From: Leptodontidium sp. MPI-SDFR-AT-0119
Taxonomy: Eukaryota > Ascomycota > Leotiomycetes > Helotiales > Leptodontidiaceae
Direction of reading: 5' to 3'
NCBI GenBank assembly: GCA_020726505.1
Contig: JAHLEZ010000013.1
Span: 1,860,001-1,924,000, forward strand
Length of the DNA: 64,000 nucleotides
Positions within the stretch are counted from its first letter, which is position 1, and every line of letters starts with the position of its first letter. The notes below the pieces were generated by a model. That model was not told the DNA's origin. It did no database searches and worked only from the letters and a program-made list of their open reading frames with translations. Below are positions 1-12,178 of this stretch, piece after piece. The position numbers and the translations under genes are program-made.

Positions 1-84
1 ATTTCGTACAAAAGAACAGTACCAAGTTCGCAATGTCTCTTTCAGCCTCCACTACGTATCCACCTTTCTCCCTAGCAAAAGTCG

Positions 85-837
85 TCAGTCTGGCTTCCAC
101 CATCCTGATGCTATATCACACGGCCTAGCAGCATGAGCTTGCCTGTGCTCCTTGATCGCATGATCTGTTTCGGAGTCGAGAATGGACATAGCTTTTGCCC
201 TTGATCTTTCTCCTGCGATTGGACTTAGTGGCCAACCGTCCTGTGGTGGGGCCGGGGATAAACTCACCGCTGGGGATACCCAAATTCCAGCGAACACCAG
301 CCGCCCTCAGTTCCTTCGATAGATCACGCACGAGTGGTGCTCACCTTTTTTAACCGTCAGTAGATAAATCAAACCCTCCGAATTTACTCAAGCCCCACCA
401 GCTTCTGCTCCGCATCTATGCCAATATCCGCCACAGGCGCAACAGTGAGAACCAATCCATTCGTTCTCTGCTTAAAAATTGCCAAGACCTCCTTCCTCAA
501 GTCAGCCGTGTCAGCTGCATCCTCTCCCACAACATCAATGAAGTAATCCACATCATCCTTCATATACACTCTCGCAGCATGATCCAACGCATCTTTGCCA
601 GTAAGAGACTTCCTTCGGTCCAACTGGAAGAATTGGAAATGCGACGCTCTGCTCGTTTCAGTGCTCTTGTGTGCTGGAACACTGTCATCGCCGAGCACGT
701 TCGCATTGTTGTTCAAGAGCTCCCGACAGATTGCTGCGCCTTGATCTGAAGATGCGGAAGTAACAATCGCAACTGGATTTCTTATTCAGTATGTCTTCAT
801 GTCTTGTCTAATGGACCTCGACCGTACCTTTCTCCAT
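85..837 (-). pseudogene. Decayed short-chain dehydrogenase/reductase (SDR)
   Basis: A ten-base first exon (828-837) joins exon 2 at 772 across a good 55-nt intron (773-827, GTACGG...CAG). The result is an SDR start, MEKVAIVTSASSDQGAAIC, with the Rossmann beta-strand and a variant glycine loop. The frame stays open to 384 (ending KLVGLE), which is too short for an SDR (normally about 250 residues) and has no YxxxK catalytic pair. SDR-like C-terminal sequence reappears downstream: DLSKELRAAGVRWNLG at about 325-250, then a second frame with ERSRAKAMSILDSE at about 225-160. Joining these pieces needs a 43-nt intron followed by an in-frame TGA, then a frameshift near 215-240. I read it as a disabled gene. 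Unusual splicing of a short paralogue is the alternative. Confidence 0.5.
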
Positions 838-1049
838 CAGGTTCAGAGGATGATCACCGATGTAGTTCATGTCGGCCGTGGAGGAGGTATTTAGAGGGCA
901 AAAATAAACTGCACGGCTGCTTTCAAGACAAAGGTTCCAACAACTCTCCAACCATTTTGAAGAAATTCGTCACGATTTATGGAATTCTACTAAGGGTTCT
1001 GCGCCTAACCGCTCGTCCAGAGCGAATCGTTCAAGTTTGCGTCTTAGCT

Positions 1050-1946
1050 CTAGAACCATCTGACGGTGTGTCTGAATAGTCCCAATTGGCTCAACATCCC
1101 AATGAATGCTAAACCGAAAATACTAATCCAGCAGAACAAACTGATTGCTTTTGATCTAGCCTCCTTTATCTTCTTCTGGTTTCTCGCTTTCATTCCAAAG
1201 ACAAAATCATCTGTAGAATTTGTGTTTGGAAATGGGACATCTGGTACGTCTTCCCTCAGAAATTTGCACAAAGGTTCCCAACCATCATCAACTGAATACT
1301 CCAAAAGCCGCTCAGGAGGTACAAGTTTGCGGATTTGGTCGTAATGAGCGGTGTAAATCTCTTTACCTCTACCTTCGAAATCGCCCTCGAAGAATCGATC
1401 CCACAAAGTAATGAGCATTGGACGATATAATCGAAACGCCCAGTCGAAAGATGATATCATAGCGAATGCTGGATCCTGGACCCCTTGAAGGATTGTTTTA
1501 GAAGCTGAACTGTAGCATAATCAATACCTCAGAACTATCAAATAATCGAGGTTCACATACTTGTACCAAGAGTCGACATCGCGATTTGTCAAAATTACTT
1601 TTGCGTTCGGATATGCCGCAATTAACTCAGGTCCAAATGCTGCAGCTGGGAAATCGCACACTGCTTGACAGTGCCCGAGAAGCATGTCCCAATCTTTCTT
1701 TTCGAAGTTCCCCTGATTGTCGAATTTTGCGTGGAGTGCCTGCATCCACATCTCGCAATCTCGTGGAGTTTCTGTGCTAGCTGCCCTCATGTGGTATGTT
1801 TCAAGATATCCTAACGATCGTAAAGCTATGCGGACAGCTGCATTTAATTGTTTGTCTTAGCCTATTTGTTCCTCGAAGGGAGTTGATTTGGGGGCGAACT
1901 CACACATTGTGCCCGTCCGGCAAAGACCAAGAACCAACACTTTCAT
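1050..1946 (-). CDS. Sulfotransferase-like (Sulfotransfer_4) membrane-anchored protein
   Basis: Three exons (1904-1946, 1561-1837, 1050-1509) with introns 1838-1903 and 1510-1560 (donors GTGAGT and GTATGT) give 259 residues with every phase consistent. The N-terminus MKVLVLGLCRTGTMS is the PAPS-binding P-loop-like motif of the fungal sulfotransferase/NAD-epimerase-annotated family (Sulfotransfer_4). NRDVDSWY and the FDWAFRLYRP region follow as usual for that family. A hydrophobic segment near the C-terminus (about residues 232-254, FCWISIFGLAFIGMLSQLGLF) predicts a single membrane anchor. The family is abundant in filamentous fungi and mostly uncharacterised, so substrate and reaction are unknown. 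Its 5' end faces the DMT transporter gene 0.6 kb away, divergently arranged. Confidence 0.85.
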
Positions 1947-2550
1947 GGGCACAACTCGGTGGCACTGTCTTCGATCGATATCGACCCCATCCTCGTGCAG
2001 TATAGCAGTTCCACCCATCCCGAAGCCCGCCATCTTTCAGGCGTGTGGGCTGTTCCTGAAGGAAGAAATAATTTTTTTTTTCTTTTTTTTTCCACAGCTT
2101 AAACCTTGAAATTTTAGGTGAGTGTGCCTGTGAGTTCAATGGGTGTCGAATGGTCGATAGTATTCTGAATGGTTCAGGGAAGTCAATCGCAAGTATTAAG
2201 AGATAGGTGGGTTCAACAACCTTGTACGACAGCCTCGCCCTGAAAATTTCAGAGTTTCGAAAGAATCACTCTCCTTCGCTGATCATACAAATGTTTGTGA
2301 CCGGAACAAGGGTCGAATGTGCGCCACCTGTCTGGAGCGGATCAGAGTGTTTCGGGGTAAACCTTACTGCGACCGAGTTCGAGGAGCCGAACACGATCCT
2401 AATGCGATCAACCATAATTCCTTGTCGCGACTCATACCTCGGTTTCTTACCTGGCATGCTGATATCTGACATTCAAAGAAGAGGAGAAGAAATATTCAGT
2501 AGATTCACGATAGATCGAACTCTATTTCTATCAAATACTCTTTTCAAACC
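1947..2550. other. Intergenic, divergent promoter region
   Basis: About 600 bases separate the sulfotransferase-like gene from the transporter gene, which are transcribed away from each other. A T-rich tract (2072-2091) is the only obvious element. An open frame beginning near 2207 overlaps the transporter start in another frame and looks non-coding. Confidence 0.5.
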
Positions 2551-3904
2551 ATGCATTCCGAAGGCTCAGCAGACCTGGAGGGCAAGGCGCCAGATTTACG
2601 GGAATCAATCGATGAATGCGACGATCGTGGCACGCTCCTTCAAGATTACAGTCCTCCAAAGAGCCAGTTTGAATTGAAGGAACAGACGCTTCATCAACCT
2701 GGCTCGAATAAGTTCAAAACTACAACCCGTGCCATTGGATTTATGGTTTTGGCCCAGCTTTTCAGCTCGCTCATGAGTGTTTCTATTCGAATCTTAGAAA
2801 ATTCATCAAGCAAGATGCACCCCCTCCAGGTACACGAAAGACCCCATATTGGCTGAAATACCTACTAAGATAGTGTATCTAGATCTTATTCTTCAGAATG
2901 AGCATCACGACAGTTGCCCTCTCCACGTACATTTGGAAACAAAAGATTCCAGGATTTCCGGTCGGGAGGAGGGAAAACGTACATCTCTTGTGGATTCGCG
3001 CTATGGGCGGCTTCTTGGGAGTTTTCGGCTTATATTGTACGAATCCTGAATCCAATTCTTTGGGATGTGCGCCGTGTTCTGACATGTCCTTCAGATTCAT
3101 TGAAGTATCTCGATTTAAGTGAAGCGACGGTGATCACGTTCCTGACCCCCATGCTGGCTTCTTTTGCTGGCCACTTTCTTCTACAATTGCCCTTTTCATT
3201 CCCAGAGAAGCTCGCATCGGCTTTTCCGCTGGTAGGAGTCCTGCTCGTCGCGAGCCCATGGTCGCTACCTGCTGGGTCCCCAAATTCTGATCCAAACACC
3301 AACCCAATATTGTTTCGGCTTTCTGCATTAGGTATTGGTTTGATTGGGGTTTGTGGTTCGGCAGTGAGTAATAATCTGACTCGAATCATTCTGTGACAGC
3401 GAAGTCTAATCTATGCATGACAGGCAGCTTTTCTCAGCATGCAGGCTCTGGGGAAAAGAGAGAATCCCTTGATTGTGGTGAATGGTTTCGTAGCACTTTG
3501 CTGTACCATCAGCCTCGTATCACTGGCGATTTTCCCTACACTTGGCGGTTTTGTTATACCTCAAAATGCGGGGGAGTTATTTCTTCTTGTACTGAGTGCA
3601 GTATGTGGATTTGCCATGGTAAGTAAAATCATCCCCGAAATGGAATGATTCAAAGATTGCTGACAGTTTTACATAGCAACTTTTCATTACTCTCTCACTA
3701 CAGGCCGAAAAATCTGTCACTGCAATGAACATGGTCTACACTCAGCTGGTCTTCGCCCTTATCTTGGATGGTATAGTTTTAGGAGCGAGTCCAAGACCGA
3801 GTTCAATAGCAGGAGGAACTGTGATCGTAGGATCATCTCTATTTGTAGCATGGCACAAAGCGCGGTCTCAATCGTGTAGAGATGAAGTGAATGAAGAGGT
3901 GTAA
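2551..3904 (+). CDS. EamA/DMT-superfamily transporter
   Basis: Five exons (2551-2829, 2883-3036, 3095-3363, 3424-3618, 3677-3904) give a 374-residue protein in continuous frame. All four introns are short (53-60 nt) and begin GTACAC, GTACGA, GTGAGT and GTAAGT. A charged cytosolic N-terminus of about 65 residues precedes roughly ten hydrophobic helices. SLKYLDLSEATVITFLTP, GAxxSMQALGKRENPLIVV-like and AEKSVTAMNMVYTQLVFA are the conserved blocks of the fungal EamA (DUF6) family. These are drug/metabolite-type permeases of the plasma or internal membranes. The substrate cannot be told from sequence. The protein ends with a short charged tail (SCRDEVNEEV). Nothing suggests a broken gene. Confidence 0.88.
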
Positions 3905-4957
3905 GCCAGTAGGATATCTACCACTGCGCCGGCACTGTTTGATTGAATATTTTCAACAGGCACGCGGCCTGGCGGGTAACAGTTTCGGGCAGAGTCTCTC
4001 TCCAGCGTAGTATTATTTTCTTCTCAACCAAAAGCTAGTAATGACTTGTCAATTGAGTTTCACTCTCTTAGCACAGTCACGCGAGTTCTAATAATCATGA
4101 AATATAGCGCATATAGCTTAAAACATCAGCATTCCCTAGCTTCCCTCCCCTGCAAGTCATATGCCATGTTCATCTGATCTTTTACATGTCATTTTGATTA
4201 TGGTAACTTTGCAAGTAAGTTTTACGTAAGATCTGACCAAAAATAAGGTTTAATTAGTGCATCCCAAGGCTGCCTCTGGAAAACTCTTTTCTGAATAAAG
4301 TTGTGGAGATCTGTGAAACATCAGCCGATCTCCGGGGCAAGTGGAACTGTTTTATGGTACGAAGATGGCTAGAAATCGGAAAGTGAAACGAGTCTAACAC
4401 AAATAGAGGAATCCTAGAAAGCAAAATATGAGGATAGAGAGATCTTCCAATCAATAATTGAGCAGGCGTTTCGCTAACCAGAGAATATCTGCCGTTGTTC
4501 TCCACATAATAATCAGTGCTCCTCTTGTTTTGTTCGTGAACGTTGCTAACAGTCTGTCAAACTGCTGAGACCGCCTCAAACCGTGCCCTCTCTTTCAGAC
4601 GTTCCATGTTCCATCTGATCACCTATGGCCCTCTACAATTCGACGAATTAAATAAGTGAACTACTCGCCCAATGTTATGCCTTGTTTACGTTCATGATTT
4701 CATAGCATAGTCTAGGCAGTCGCGGGGAGAGAAAATCGGGGCTTCAGGACTGATTCGTACTCCATCCGACGTCGCGCTCCCTTACTGCGAAACTCCAAAG
4801 CTTACTCGCTTCTCATAGACACTTGATGACTGTAGTTTGACTTGAGGCCTCTGCTCGGAAAGCCCACTACAGTGGTAGGAAGAGAAGTGCGGAAAACCTT
4901 TTCTGAATGCTCGATCTCGTCCACGTTTTGTGTATCAGGAAGATTCACTGCTGTAGA
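3905..4957. other. Intergenic, no gene seen
   Basis: About 1 kb between two co-oriented genes. Open frames here are short, have no recognisable motif and no splice-linked partner. The last 150 bases may hold an unresolved first exon of the arylsulfotransferase gene. Confidence 0.5.
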
Positions 4958-6796
4958 ATGGCAACGGCAAAACGTAGTCCAGAACGAGTCCCGACATATT
5001 ATTCTGTAAGTTAACGGAATTCCCACTGCGCATAACAGGTACGTGAGGGATGTAAGCTGATGTTTTTATGCATAGAGGCCTGATCTGAAAGCACCCAGCC
5101 TCGACATCTCAGTTCATGAGAAATCTCTCGTTGCACCTGGTCACATCTTTATCGCTCCCTCTTTCACAGCAGAATACAAACCTGATTCAGCGCCCTATAT
5201 ATTTTCTAATAATGGTGTAAGCTTAGCATCCTTAATCTCAAGCTCTGATTTAACAATCATCAGGACCTGATATGGTCCGGGTTAGCCGCCACTGGCGGTG
5301 CTGGCCACTCCGACATTCAGGGCCTCCATGTCTGTACCTACCAGTCCTCTCCACATCTCTGTTATTGGCATGGCCAACAGCGCGGCATGTACGGATCTGG
5401 GATTGGAGTAATTATGAATCGCCACTACCAAATTCTGAAGACAGTCTCGAGCAACTCTTCTGGAAAAGTAACGTCAGGTGTAGATTTGCACGAATTCAGA
5501 TTGGCGGCGGGAAGGAACAGTGCACTCTTTACCATATATCAGCCCAAGTTCCACGAAGGGCTGTGGGTGCAGGATTCGTGTTTCCAAGAAATCGACATTG
5601 AGGATGGGGAGATTTTGTTTGAATGGTGCTCGATGGACTATGTTGGGGTGGAAGAAAGCCAAGTTCCTGTGGCAAGCTTTCGATTAGCTGGAAACGGGCA
5701 AAGCAGCAGAACGGCCTGGGACTATTTTCACCTCAATGCAATCGACAGGACAGATAGCGGCGACTACCTGATCTCGGCTCGACATTTAAACAGCATTTTC
5801 AAAATCTCTGGTACCGACGGCTCCATTCTCTGGCGCTTGGGTGGAAACTCGTCGACATTCACGTTCGAAAATTATAATTTCCGCCGACAACATGATGCGA
5901 GAATCCTAAAATCGTCCAGCACCCACACCACCCTATCTTTCTTTAACAACGACAACGATGGCTTCATCTTAAAATCCAATCCTTCGACAGGCCTCCTAGT
6001 AGAACTGGACCACCTAACTAATTCTACTAAGCTCATCACCTCCTATTCCCCTCCAGTTCAAGATGGTATTGCGTCCCGAGGAATGGGCAACATGCAAGTT
6101 CTCCCTAACAATGGCTTTCTGCTAGGCTTCGGCGAAAACTCAGCAATGTGCGAGTTCCTTCCTAATGGAACTGCTGTCTGGTTTGCAGAGCTGGGGTGGA
6201 AGTCATTGAATTATCGAGCATTCAAGTCCACCGATGTTTGGATTGGAGAACCTTTGCAACCTCCAGCCTTGTGGACCTATTCCCGGTCGAGGACTGAGCC
6301 AACGACGTGCTATGTAAGCTGGAATGGTGCTACGGAGGTGCTAGCATGGCGATTTTATGGAGCTGATACTGAAGATGGAGATTACCAGCTTCAAGGTATG
6401 GTGGAAAAAGTAGGGTTCGAGACGAATTATACCTTCAGCGGATTCAAAGCGTGGAGCTTTGTAGAGGCTGTGGGACTGAATGGAAGTATCAAGAACTCAA
6501 CACTTGAAAAGACTTCGGTACCCACCAGCGATACAGTGGACACTTGTGGTTTGTTTCATTGCTTTCCAGACGACAAAATGGAGGCTCCTGCTCAATTTGA
6601 AGGGTGGAATGGAGTGAAGTCCAACAATTACAAAGGGGGTTGGGATCCGTTGGTTGCCTTGATCTGGGTAGAGCATGGTATCGTCACAGCGGTACTTTTC
6701 TTTTTCTTGGTAAAAGGCTTCAAAATGATGGGTAATAGATTCAAACCATCCGGTAGATACTCAAGAGTTTCTTCTCAAGAAAATCTTACCCTGTAG
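4958..6796 (+). CDS. Arylsulfotransferase (ASST) family protein, C-terminal membrane anchor
   Basis: Exons 4958-5005, 5076-5216 and 5264-6796 (introns GTAAGT...TAG and GTAAGC...CAG) encode about 573 residues. RPDLKAPSL, PGHIFIAPS, NNGDLIWSG, YWHGQQRGMYGSG, DLHEFRL, DYFHLNAIDR and GDYLISARHLNSIF match the beta-propeller core of the fungal arylsulfotransferase family (Arylsulfotran_2), in the usual order. ASSTs transfer sulfate between phenolic esters, but the fungal members are uncharacterised. Several N-x-S/T sites and a single hydrophobic helix near the C-terminus (IWVEHGIVTAVLFFFLV) suggest a lumenal or extracellular domain held by a type-I anchor. The first exon is uncertain: the chosen start has no signal peptide, so a true signal exon may lie further upstream. 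Confidence 0.82.
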
Positions 6797-7717
6797 CTAC
6801 TTAAATTATTGCGCACCTTGACCTTGATTGGTGAGCATCACTTACCCAGCAGACCGATGTGAATACTTCTGGACTGTCAAGTAAAATTGTACCTCTTTTT
6901 AACTGATACCGTGTAATCAAGAACACTAGGTATGTGCAAGCAGTTCAGTCGAGAAGCTTCTTAATGAAACTTCACCAGATAATAGGAGAGAAAACGCGCA
7001 TCTAGGAAACTAATCCGAATCCATCTTTTGGTCTCTTAGAGTTCTAGGAGTGTGTATTGATTGGATAGAATATGTCGACATCCTTTAAACGAATGCTTAG
7101 CTAGGTAGCTACTCGTCTGGGCTAGAAGCGAGGAATCTCGATGGTCGGACCAGCTGCTAAACTGCTGGCGTATACCAATATTCTCAATTACTACGGGGTC
7201 ATCGATCACCTCGGGGTTGATCCGAGCTATGGGTTTTGTTTGGGGCGCGGAGACGTTACGAAAGTAGATCCTGTGGGAGAGTGAAACGCGAAACGGAAGG
7301 CGTCGCAGACAGCAACAGAATGAAAAGGGCCGAAACAACTGGCAAAAGCTGCCACTATATCGGCATTGGCATTATTTTATGGGAACCCAATCTCTCACAT
7401 TCTGCTACATTTTCGGTTTAACGGGTTCCTGTTAACCTTAACCCCAAAAACTTTGTTAGCTGCCATCTCAACTTTGATCCGATAACCTGCATAGCCTGGT
7501 CTGATGTCCTGACACACTCTCACGATGAACTTATATAACATGTCTGCATGTCGCCATTTCAATATATTTGTTCTCATCCAAACTTGATCATTTCTTTGAC
7601 CTGACGCCTTCCTCCCAGCTGTGCTGGCCCATTAATTTTTACGCTTCTCTTCTATTTTTCAACACCACTTCCACCTCCGCGAACCTTACGATTTGCGTTA
7701 CTCTTCAACACGTCAAA
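6797..7717. other. Intergenic, promoter of small secreted protein
   Basis: About 0.9 kb. The distal half is probably the 3' region of the arylsulfotransferase gene. The proximal half carries the TATA-like element described separately and a CT-rich leader (7600-7700). No other gene is supported. Confidence 0.45.
7532..7538 (+). promoter_or_regulatory. Candidate TATA box for the secreted protein gene at 7718
   Basis: TATATAA lies 180 bases upstream of the start codon. It is followed by a CT-rich stretch, a usual fungal transcription-start environment. This is assigned from position and composition only. Confidence 0.4.
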
Positions 7718-8071
7718 ATGAAGATCACGATCGCCCTTGTCACTCTCTTTGCGGTTGCGTTTGCCGCTCCTCAACGCGGTCGCGGTGGCGGTGGAGATGC
7801 CTTCAGTGACTTTGCTTCGGGACGTCCTGATGGGCGTGCAACGGGCGTCAGTATTGGCAATTCATGCATCTGTACCAACGGTGTCAACGCCCCAGGAAGT
7901 TGTCCGGGAACAACTTGTACTGCTACTACGCAAGAAAATGACTACTTCCAGCAGCAGGCGTCCTGCTCTTGCGTAAGTTTTCTTCTTATCTCTTTCGTTT
8001 ACGAAATGTCCACATTTAAGCCAAATGTTCTTACGGCTGACATCTCTGCTCCTTGGCTATAGGATAACTAA
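7718..8071 (+). CDS. Small secreted cysteine-rich protein (candidate effector)
   Basis: Exon 1 (7718-7972) and a nine-base exon 2 (8063-8071) joined across a 90-nt intron (GTAAGT...TAG) encode 87 residues. A clear signal peptide (MKITIALVTLFAVAFAA) is followed by a Gly/Arg-rich stretch (PQRGRGGGGD). A compact C-terminal half carries six cysteines arranged C-I-C ... C ... C ... C-S-C. The last exon contributes only Asp-Asn-stop, so the final Cys pair abuts the splice site. Size, secretion signal and even Cys number fit apoplastic effectors or antimicrobial-type proteins, but no family is recognised and function is unknown. The start has a good context (AAAATGA) and no earlier in-frame ATG gives a better signal. 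Confidence 0.8.
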
Positions 8072-10521
8072 ATCGAATACCTTTTCACGAGAGGCAAGCG
8101 GGGCAATGAAGGGGCTGGGTTAGGGGGTTTGAGTGAAAGGTTCCTCACAAAAATGTTCACCAGTCAACAATACAAAAGTGATTGAGTGAAGCCCTTCCAC
8201 ACTCTCAGACTCTAGACGCATACATGTGGATCCAATTCAATTCTCGTCGCCAGGATGCTTCATAATTTTCATATGCCTGCGATATTTTCTTGACGCCCAC
8301 CCGAGGGGGTGGTGATCTTGTCGCATTTCGACCGGGAAGAGCCCATCACTGCCGACGTCCAGTGCTCTCATTGGTGCTGCAAGTATCTGTAGTGGTCGGC
8401 AGGAAAGCAGGTATCTAGACTATATATTAGCTGGCACATGATGACTTCCCCTTTTTGAGACTCATTCTTCTGCTTTGTTTGCCGGAGTAGTCTGTCAGCG
8501 ACTCGATTTCGAAACCTGTCATCGACAATGCCAATTTTTTGGTGGTGAAGTGAGGATCATTCGATTGAGGGCCCCAGATTCCACGAGTTTGACTGAAGTG
8601 ACTCGACATCCTTTTCTGGTTTCAAGTACAAAGGTTCACAATGGTGGAGGCCGTGGGGATTAGCCATCTCTCGTGAGTTTAGATATTATCCATCCGTTGC
8701 TTGAATTTGGTTTCCTTGAGGCATACAAGAAGTCGCAAAATTGAAGTCGTGCCGATTTAATCCTTTCCTTGGGGAGTTGTCTTCTACTCACAACAAGCTC
8801 CCGAGTAAAGCTAACGTTGATGTGGAAGAATGCAAAGGGCTTTTTTCCTTTCTTAATTGTCCATAGTTCTTCAGGCATCTAACATTTTTAAACGAATGTA
8901 ATAGTAGAGGAACCTTCGACCCCAACCCTAGAAACCAAGCAAATCAAAGAAAAATAAGCATTCAGGATGGAAACCATCGGAACTAATGCTCAATTAATGC
9001 CTTCAAATCAAACACTGCCACTGAGGTATCTACTAGGGCAGGTATTGTACCGCAACAGGGTAGATGTGTAGTCGAAGGTCCTCCCCAAAGCGAAAACTTC
9101 TGTAGAGAAAAACGGGACTGCCCATGTGAAAATCACCATAAGGAAAGGACTAACAGGAGAAAATCCAGGATGAAAAACACTATAAACTGTGCTCGGTGAG
9201 CCAAATATCAAGATTCGGCTGTATTGTCCTTGGACGATCTTTCAGACAGCTTGAAAATTGCAGAGAAAAAATGAAGAGAGGCCGATTCGTCTCAACAACC
9301 ACCAGCACAGACCAGTTAACTAGAAGTATCACATCAAAACGAGAGAATGACCCAAGTCTAGGAAGGGACGCACAAGTTCCGGCCATTAGATCTAAAGGAA
9401 CCGCTGATTTTCGTATCCAAGTCGAATTTGTTCTGTCCAAGGGAGGAAGGGGCCAGAAGGATGGTAACAACAGCATGGCGAGAATGCGGCATTAGAGAGG
9501 CAGCCAAATATATCTCGACCACTCCTACCACCTGGTCGTTTCAGACATAGACCAAACATGAATAATTTCAGAGTAACAGTTCAACGAACAATAAAAATAT
9601 CTACAACCCAACCGTAGTTGCCATTAGAACGCAGCATGAATAGGAGCGGATAACGGGTAGTCGTCCTAAATTTCCGATGTGCGAAGGGAATGTTAAAATT
9701 TTTAGCCTCCATTAACACGAAAGCTGAATTTAAGACATCAAGTGCAATTACTACAGATGTCCAGTCTGGACACAACGCAAATAATCTAGTCAATCTCTCA
9801 TCACTTTCCATAAGGCAGGGCAGCCATTTCGAAAGGCCATCGTGCTTGTTCAGCGCGCCGTTCATGTAAAAAGCTAGAGCAAAATTATCCCGCAAGCACT
9901 GCAAGCAGCCGAAGTTCATTTTGTGGGGCGACCCCGAGTTCCGAGCATGCCATGCAGGGTATTCAGTCTTCACGCCGGGGATGCGAGATGCGACATAAAC
10001 AAATCTAAGCGAGACGCTAGACTTAGCACGGTTAGACCTAGGACCCCCCTTCCATTGTCTGGCAGCCTGGCATTCGCACCCTCAGAACATGAAAGATTCT
10101 TGCATCAAAAGACGCCATTTATCTGCGATGCTAAGGGAGTCGTAGCAGATAAATTTGATCAAGAAGAAGCATCTCCCAAGTCTGAGGAAAGTGTACCTTG
10201 CACCAGAAAATCCCGATGCTCGTTGTTCGAGTGCGGTCGTTCGGGAAAAGCCCTCAAAGTCATGATGATTGTGTTCAATACACTTCGTCGGGTATTTTAC
10301 TTCAGCTCTTTATTTACTTCACACTAGTGGGGTAAGCAGATCCCTTTCAAAGGTTGAAGGACAAGTTGGATTTGCTCACTAGCTGCAAGACCTTTGGGAT
10401 GAGGGCGATTGGCAAGAGTTGGCAGAGAGGGGTGAGTGGGGTGCGACAGCAGGGAATTTGCGAAGAAACTTGAGATACTGTAAAACCAGTTTAATGAGAA
10501 GCATACTACATATTACAAAAG
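8072..10521. other. Gene-poor interval
   Basis: About 2.4 kb with no supported gene. The longest open frames (for example 9581-9973 on the minus strand and 9923-10327 on the plus strand) overlap each other, lack good start codons, splice partners or motifs, and look like chance. The last 200 bases are the 3' flank of the dehydrogenase gene. Confidence 0.45.
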
Positions 10522-11707
10522 CTACATCTTGCTTGGCATCCTCATGCCACCATCAAGTCTCAGCACCACACCATTCAACATGATATTCTCAATACCCTGG
10601 GATACCAGCTGTGCGAACTCATGGGGTTTACCGGGTCTCACTACTAAGCATCAGTACCATTTTCTCTTCTCAAAATTCAGGAGCAAGGTGACGCCAGGGG
10701 TACTTACGTGGAAACTCCATCACCCTCGTCAAACTCGCTCTCACTTTATCACTCATCATAGCCGTCATCCTGGAATCGAACAGACTCGGCGCTACAGTAA
10801 CGACTCTAATACCATATCTCGCCAGATCTCTCGTCATCGGCAGTGTGAGCGAGGCGATGGCTCCCTTGGAGGCGGAGTAGGCGACTTGGCCTGGCTGGCC
10901 GTCGAAAGCTGCAGAGGAGGCGACCATGATTACAACGCCGCGTTCGCCATCTTCGCCTCTAGGTGTAGTGCGTGCGATGTGTGGGAGAACTTGGCGGATT
11001 AGGTCGATGGTTCCGCGGACATTGACGTTCATTACGAAGTCGAAGTCGTCGAGGGAGAAGGGGTTGAGGTTCCGGTCGAGGATCTGGGTGTGTTAGTCTA
11101 GTTTTGGACAATGAGAGCAAGTAAGAAGAGTCCTGATGCTTGAGTCACGTCATTAAGCATCAATCTCGCAGGAGAAGCTGTAGTCAACCCGGTCATTGAA
11201 GCCACGAATATGTTATCACATGACGGCTGATGATCTTTGAGCGTTCACTTGAACTTGACTGCTCTGGACCACAAAAATCAAGCACCTACGTGAGAAACAG
11301 AACAGTGTGGGAAGAGAGATAAAACAAGACGAGTGCCAGCAAACAGTAAAGAAAAGACCAACCTTCGCAGGCGTAGAAACCCCCGCAGCAGCAATAACCC
11401 CGCCAACTTCTTTCCCAGTTTCCTTAACCCAAGCCAAAGCCCCTTTGACCGCTGAAGCAATACTCTCCGTCTCCAGGACATTCGCCTCAAAGAATTTACT
11501 CTTCCCACCACCGATCTCCTTGACAACTTCTGCTGCAAGCTCCTCGTTCATGTCAAGGATGGCTGCATATCCTCCCTTGCGGCAAATGTCCTCAACACAT
11601 GCTCGGCCAAGACCGGATGCTCTGATGAGTATCAGCTTTTGCAAGTTTATGTGTGAGGAGAGAACTTACCCGCCGGATACAATGAATGTTCTACCTTCGA
11701 TCTTCAT
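10522..11707 (-). CDS. SDR dehydrogenase, 17beta-HSD10 / 3-hydroxyacyl-CoA dehydrogenase type
   Basis: Four exons (11670-11707, 11363-11621, 10708-11083, 10522-10640) encode 263 residues with all phases consistent. SGGASGLGRA is the nucleotide-binding glycine motif, ILDMNEE places an Asp that favours NAD(H), AAAG replaces NNAG, and the catalytic Ser-Tyr-Lys set sits in [21 protein letters not shown]. Length and the ending [11 protein letters not shown] match the HSD17B10/3-hydroxyacyl-CoA dehydrogenase type-2 group. These oxidise short-chain 3-hydroxyacyl-CoA or steroid alcohols, often in mitochondria. Intron 2 is long (279 nt, donor GTTGGT). The final acceptor has two AG options three bases apart (10641 or 10644), which adds or removes one residue. 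It is divergent from the Rab gene, with about 470 bases between the start codons. Confidence 0.88.
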
Positions 11708-12178
11708 TTTGTTTGCCGTCGCTGTTAATGTTAAAGGAAGATAAATGGTGAAAGTAAGATGGAAGGAAAGTTGTCAAACAAACAGCCTCGGCTCAGTTCA
11801 CCCATGCCACCTTCCCCAAAACAGGCTGGCGTCGGCGCCTGTCGACCTCAAACGCCGACGACGATAAGACAACGACATCGCGCATTTACACACCATCAAA
11901 AGCAGGGATCTGAAGCTTGAAATAACAACCGCAAAACTAAGTGAGGGAGGAATTCTGCGAGACGATAAACAACGACGACTAGGAGGAACATATCCGCCGC
12001 AGAGAGAGAAGGGAGAAGACAAGATGGTGCGCCCAAGGAGATCATCCGCCGCGAGTGATGAGTCGGGAGGGACGGCGCGCGATCAGGTTTGTTGACTTAT
12101 CCCGCTACTGGAGTGATAGGAATGGCAGAGGAGAAATACAATACTGATACGTAGTGGCATGGATAGGAACTAGGTAGC
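11708..12178. other. Shared upstream region of dehydrogenase and Rab gene
   Basis: About 470 bases between two divergent genes. An ATG-initiated frame at 12024-12086 (MVRPRRSSAASDESGG...) ending at a possible GTTTGT donor could be an upstream Rab exon. Its phase does not match the available acceptors, so it is left out. Confidence 0.4.

Noticed and set aside
2207..2677. 156-codon open frame on the plus strand
   Set aside because: It overlaps the transporter start in another frame, starts with a non-ATG codon context and has no recognisable sequence.
9581..10327. Two overlapping frames on opposite strands (130 and 134 codons)
   Set aside because: They overlap, lack good start codons, splice sites and motifs, so neither is supported.
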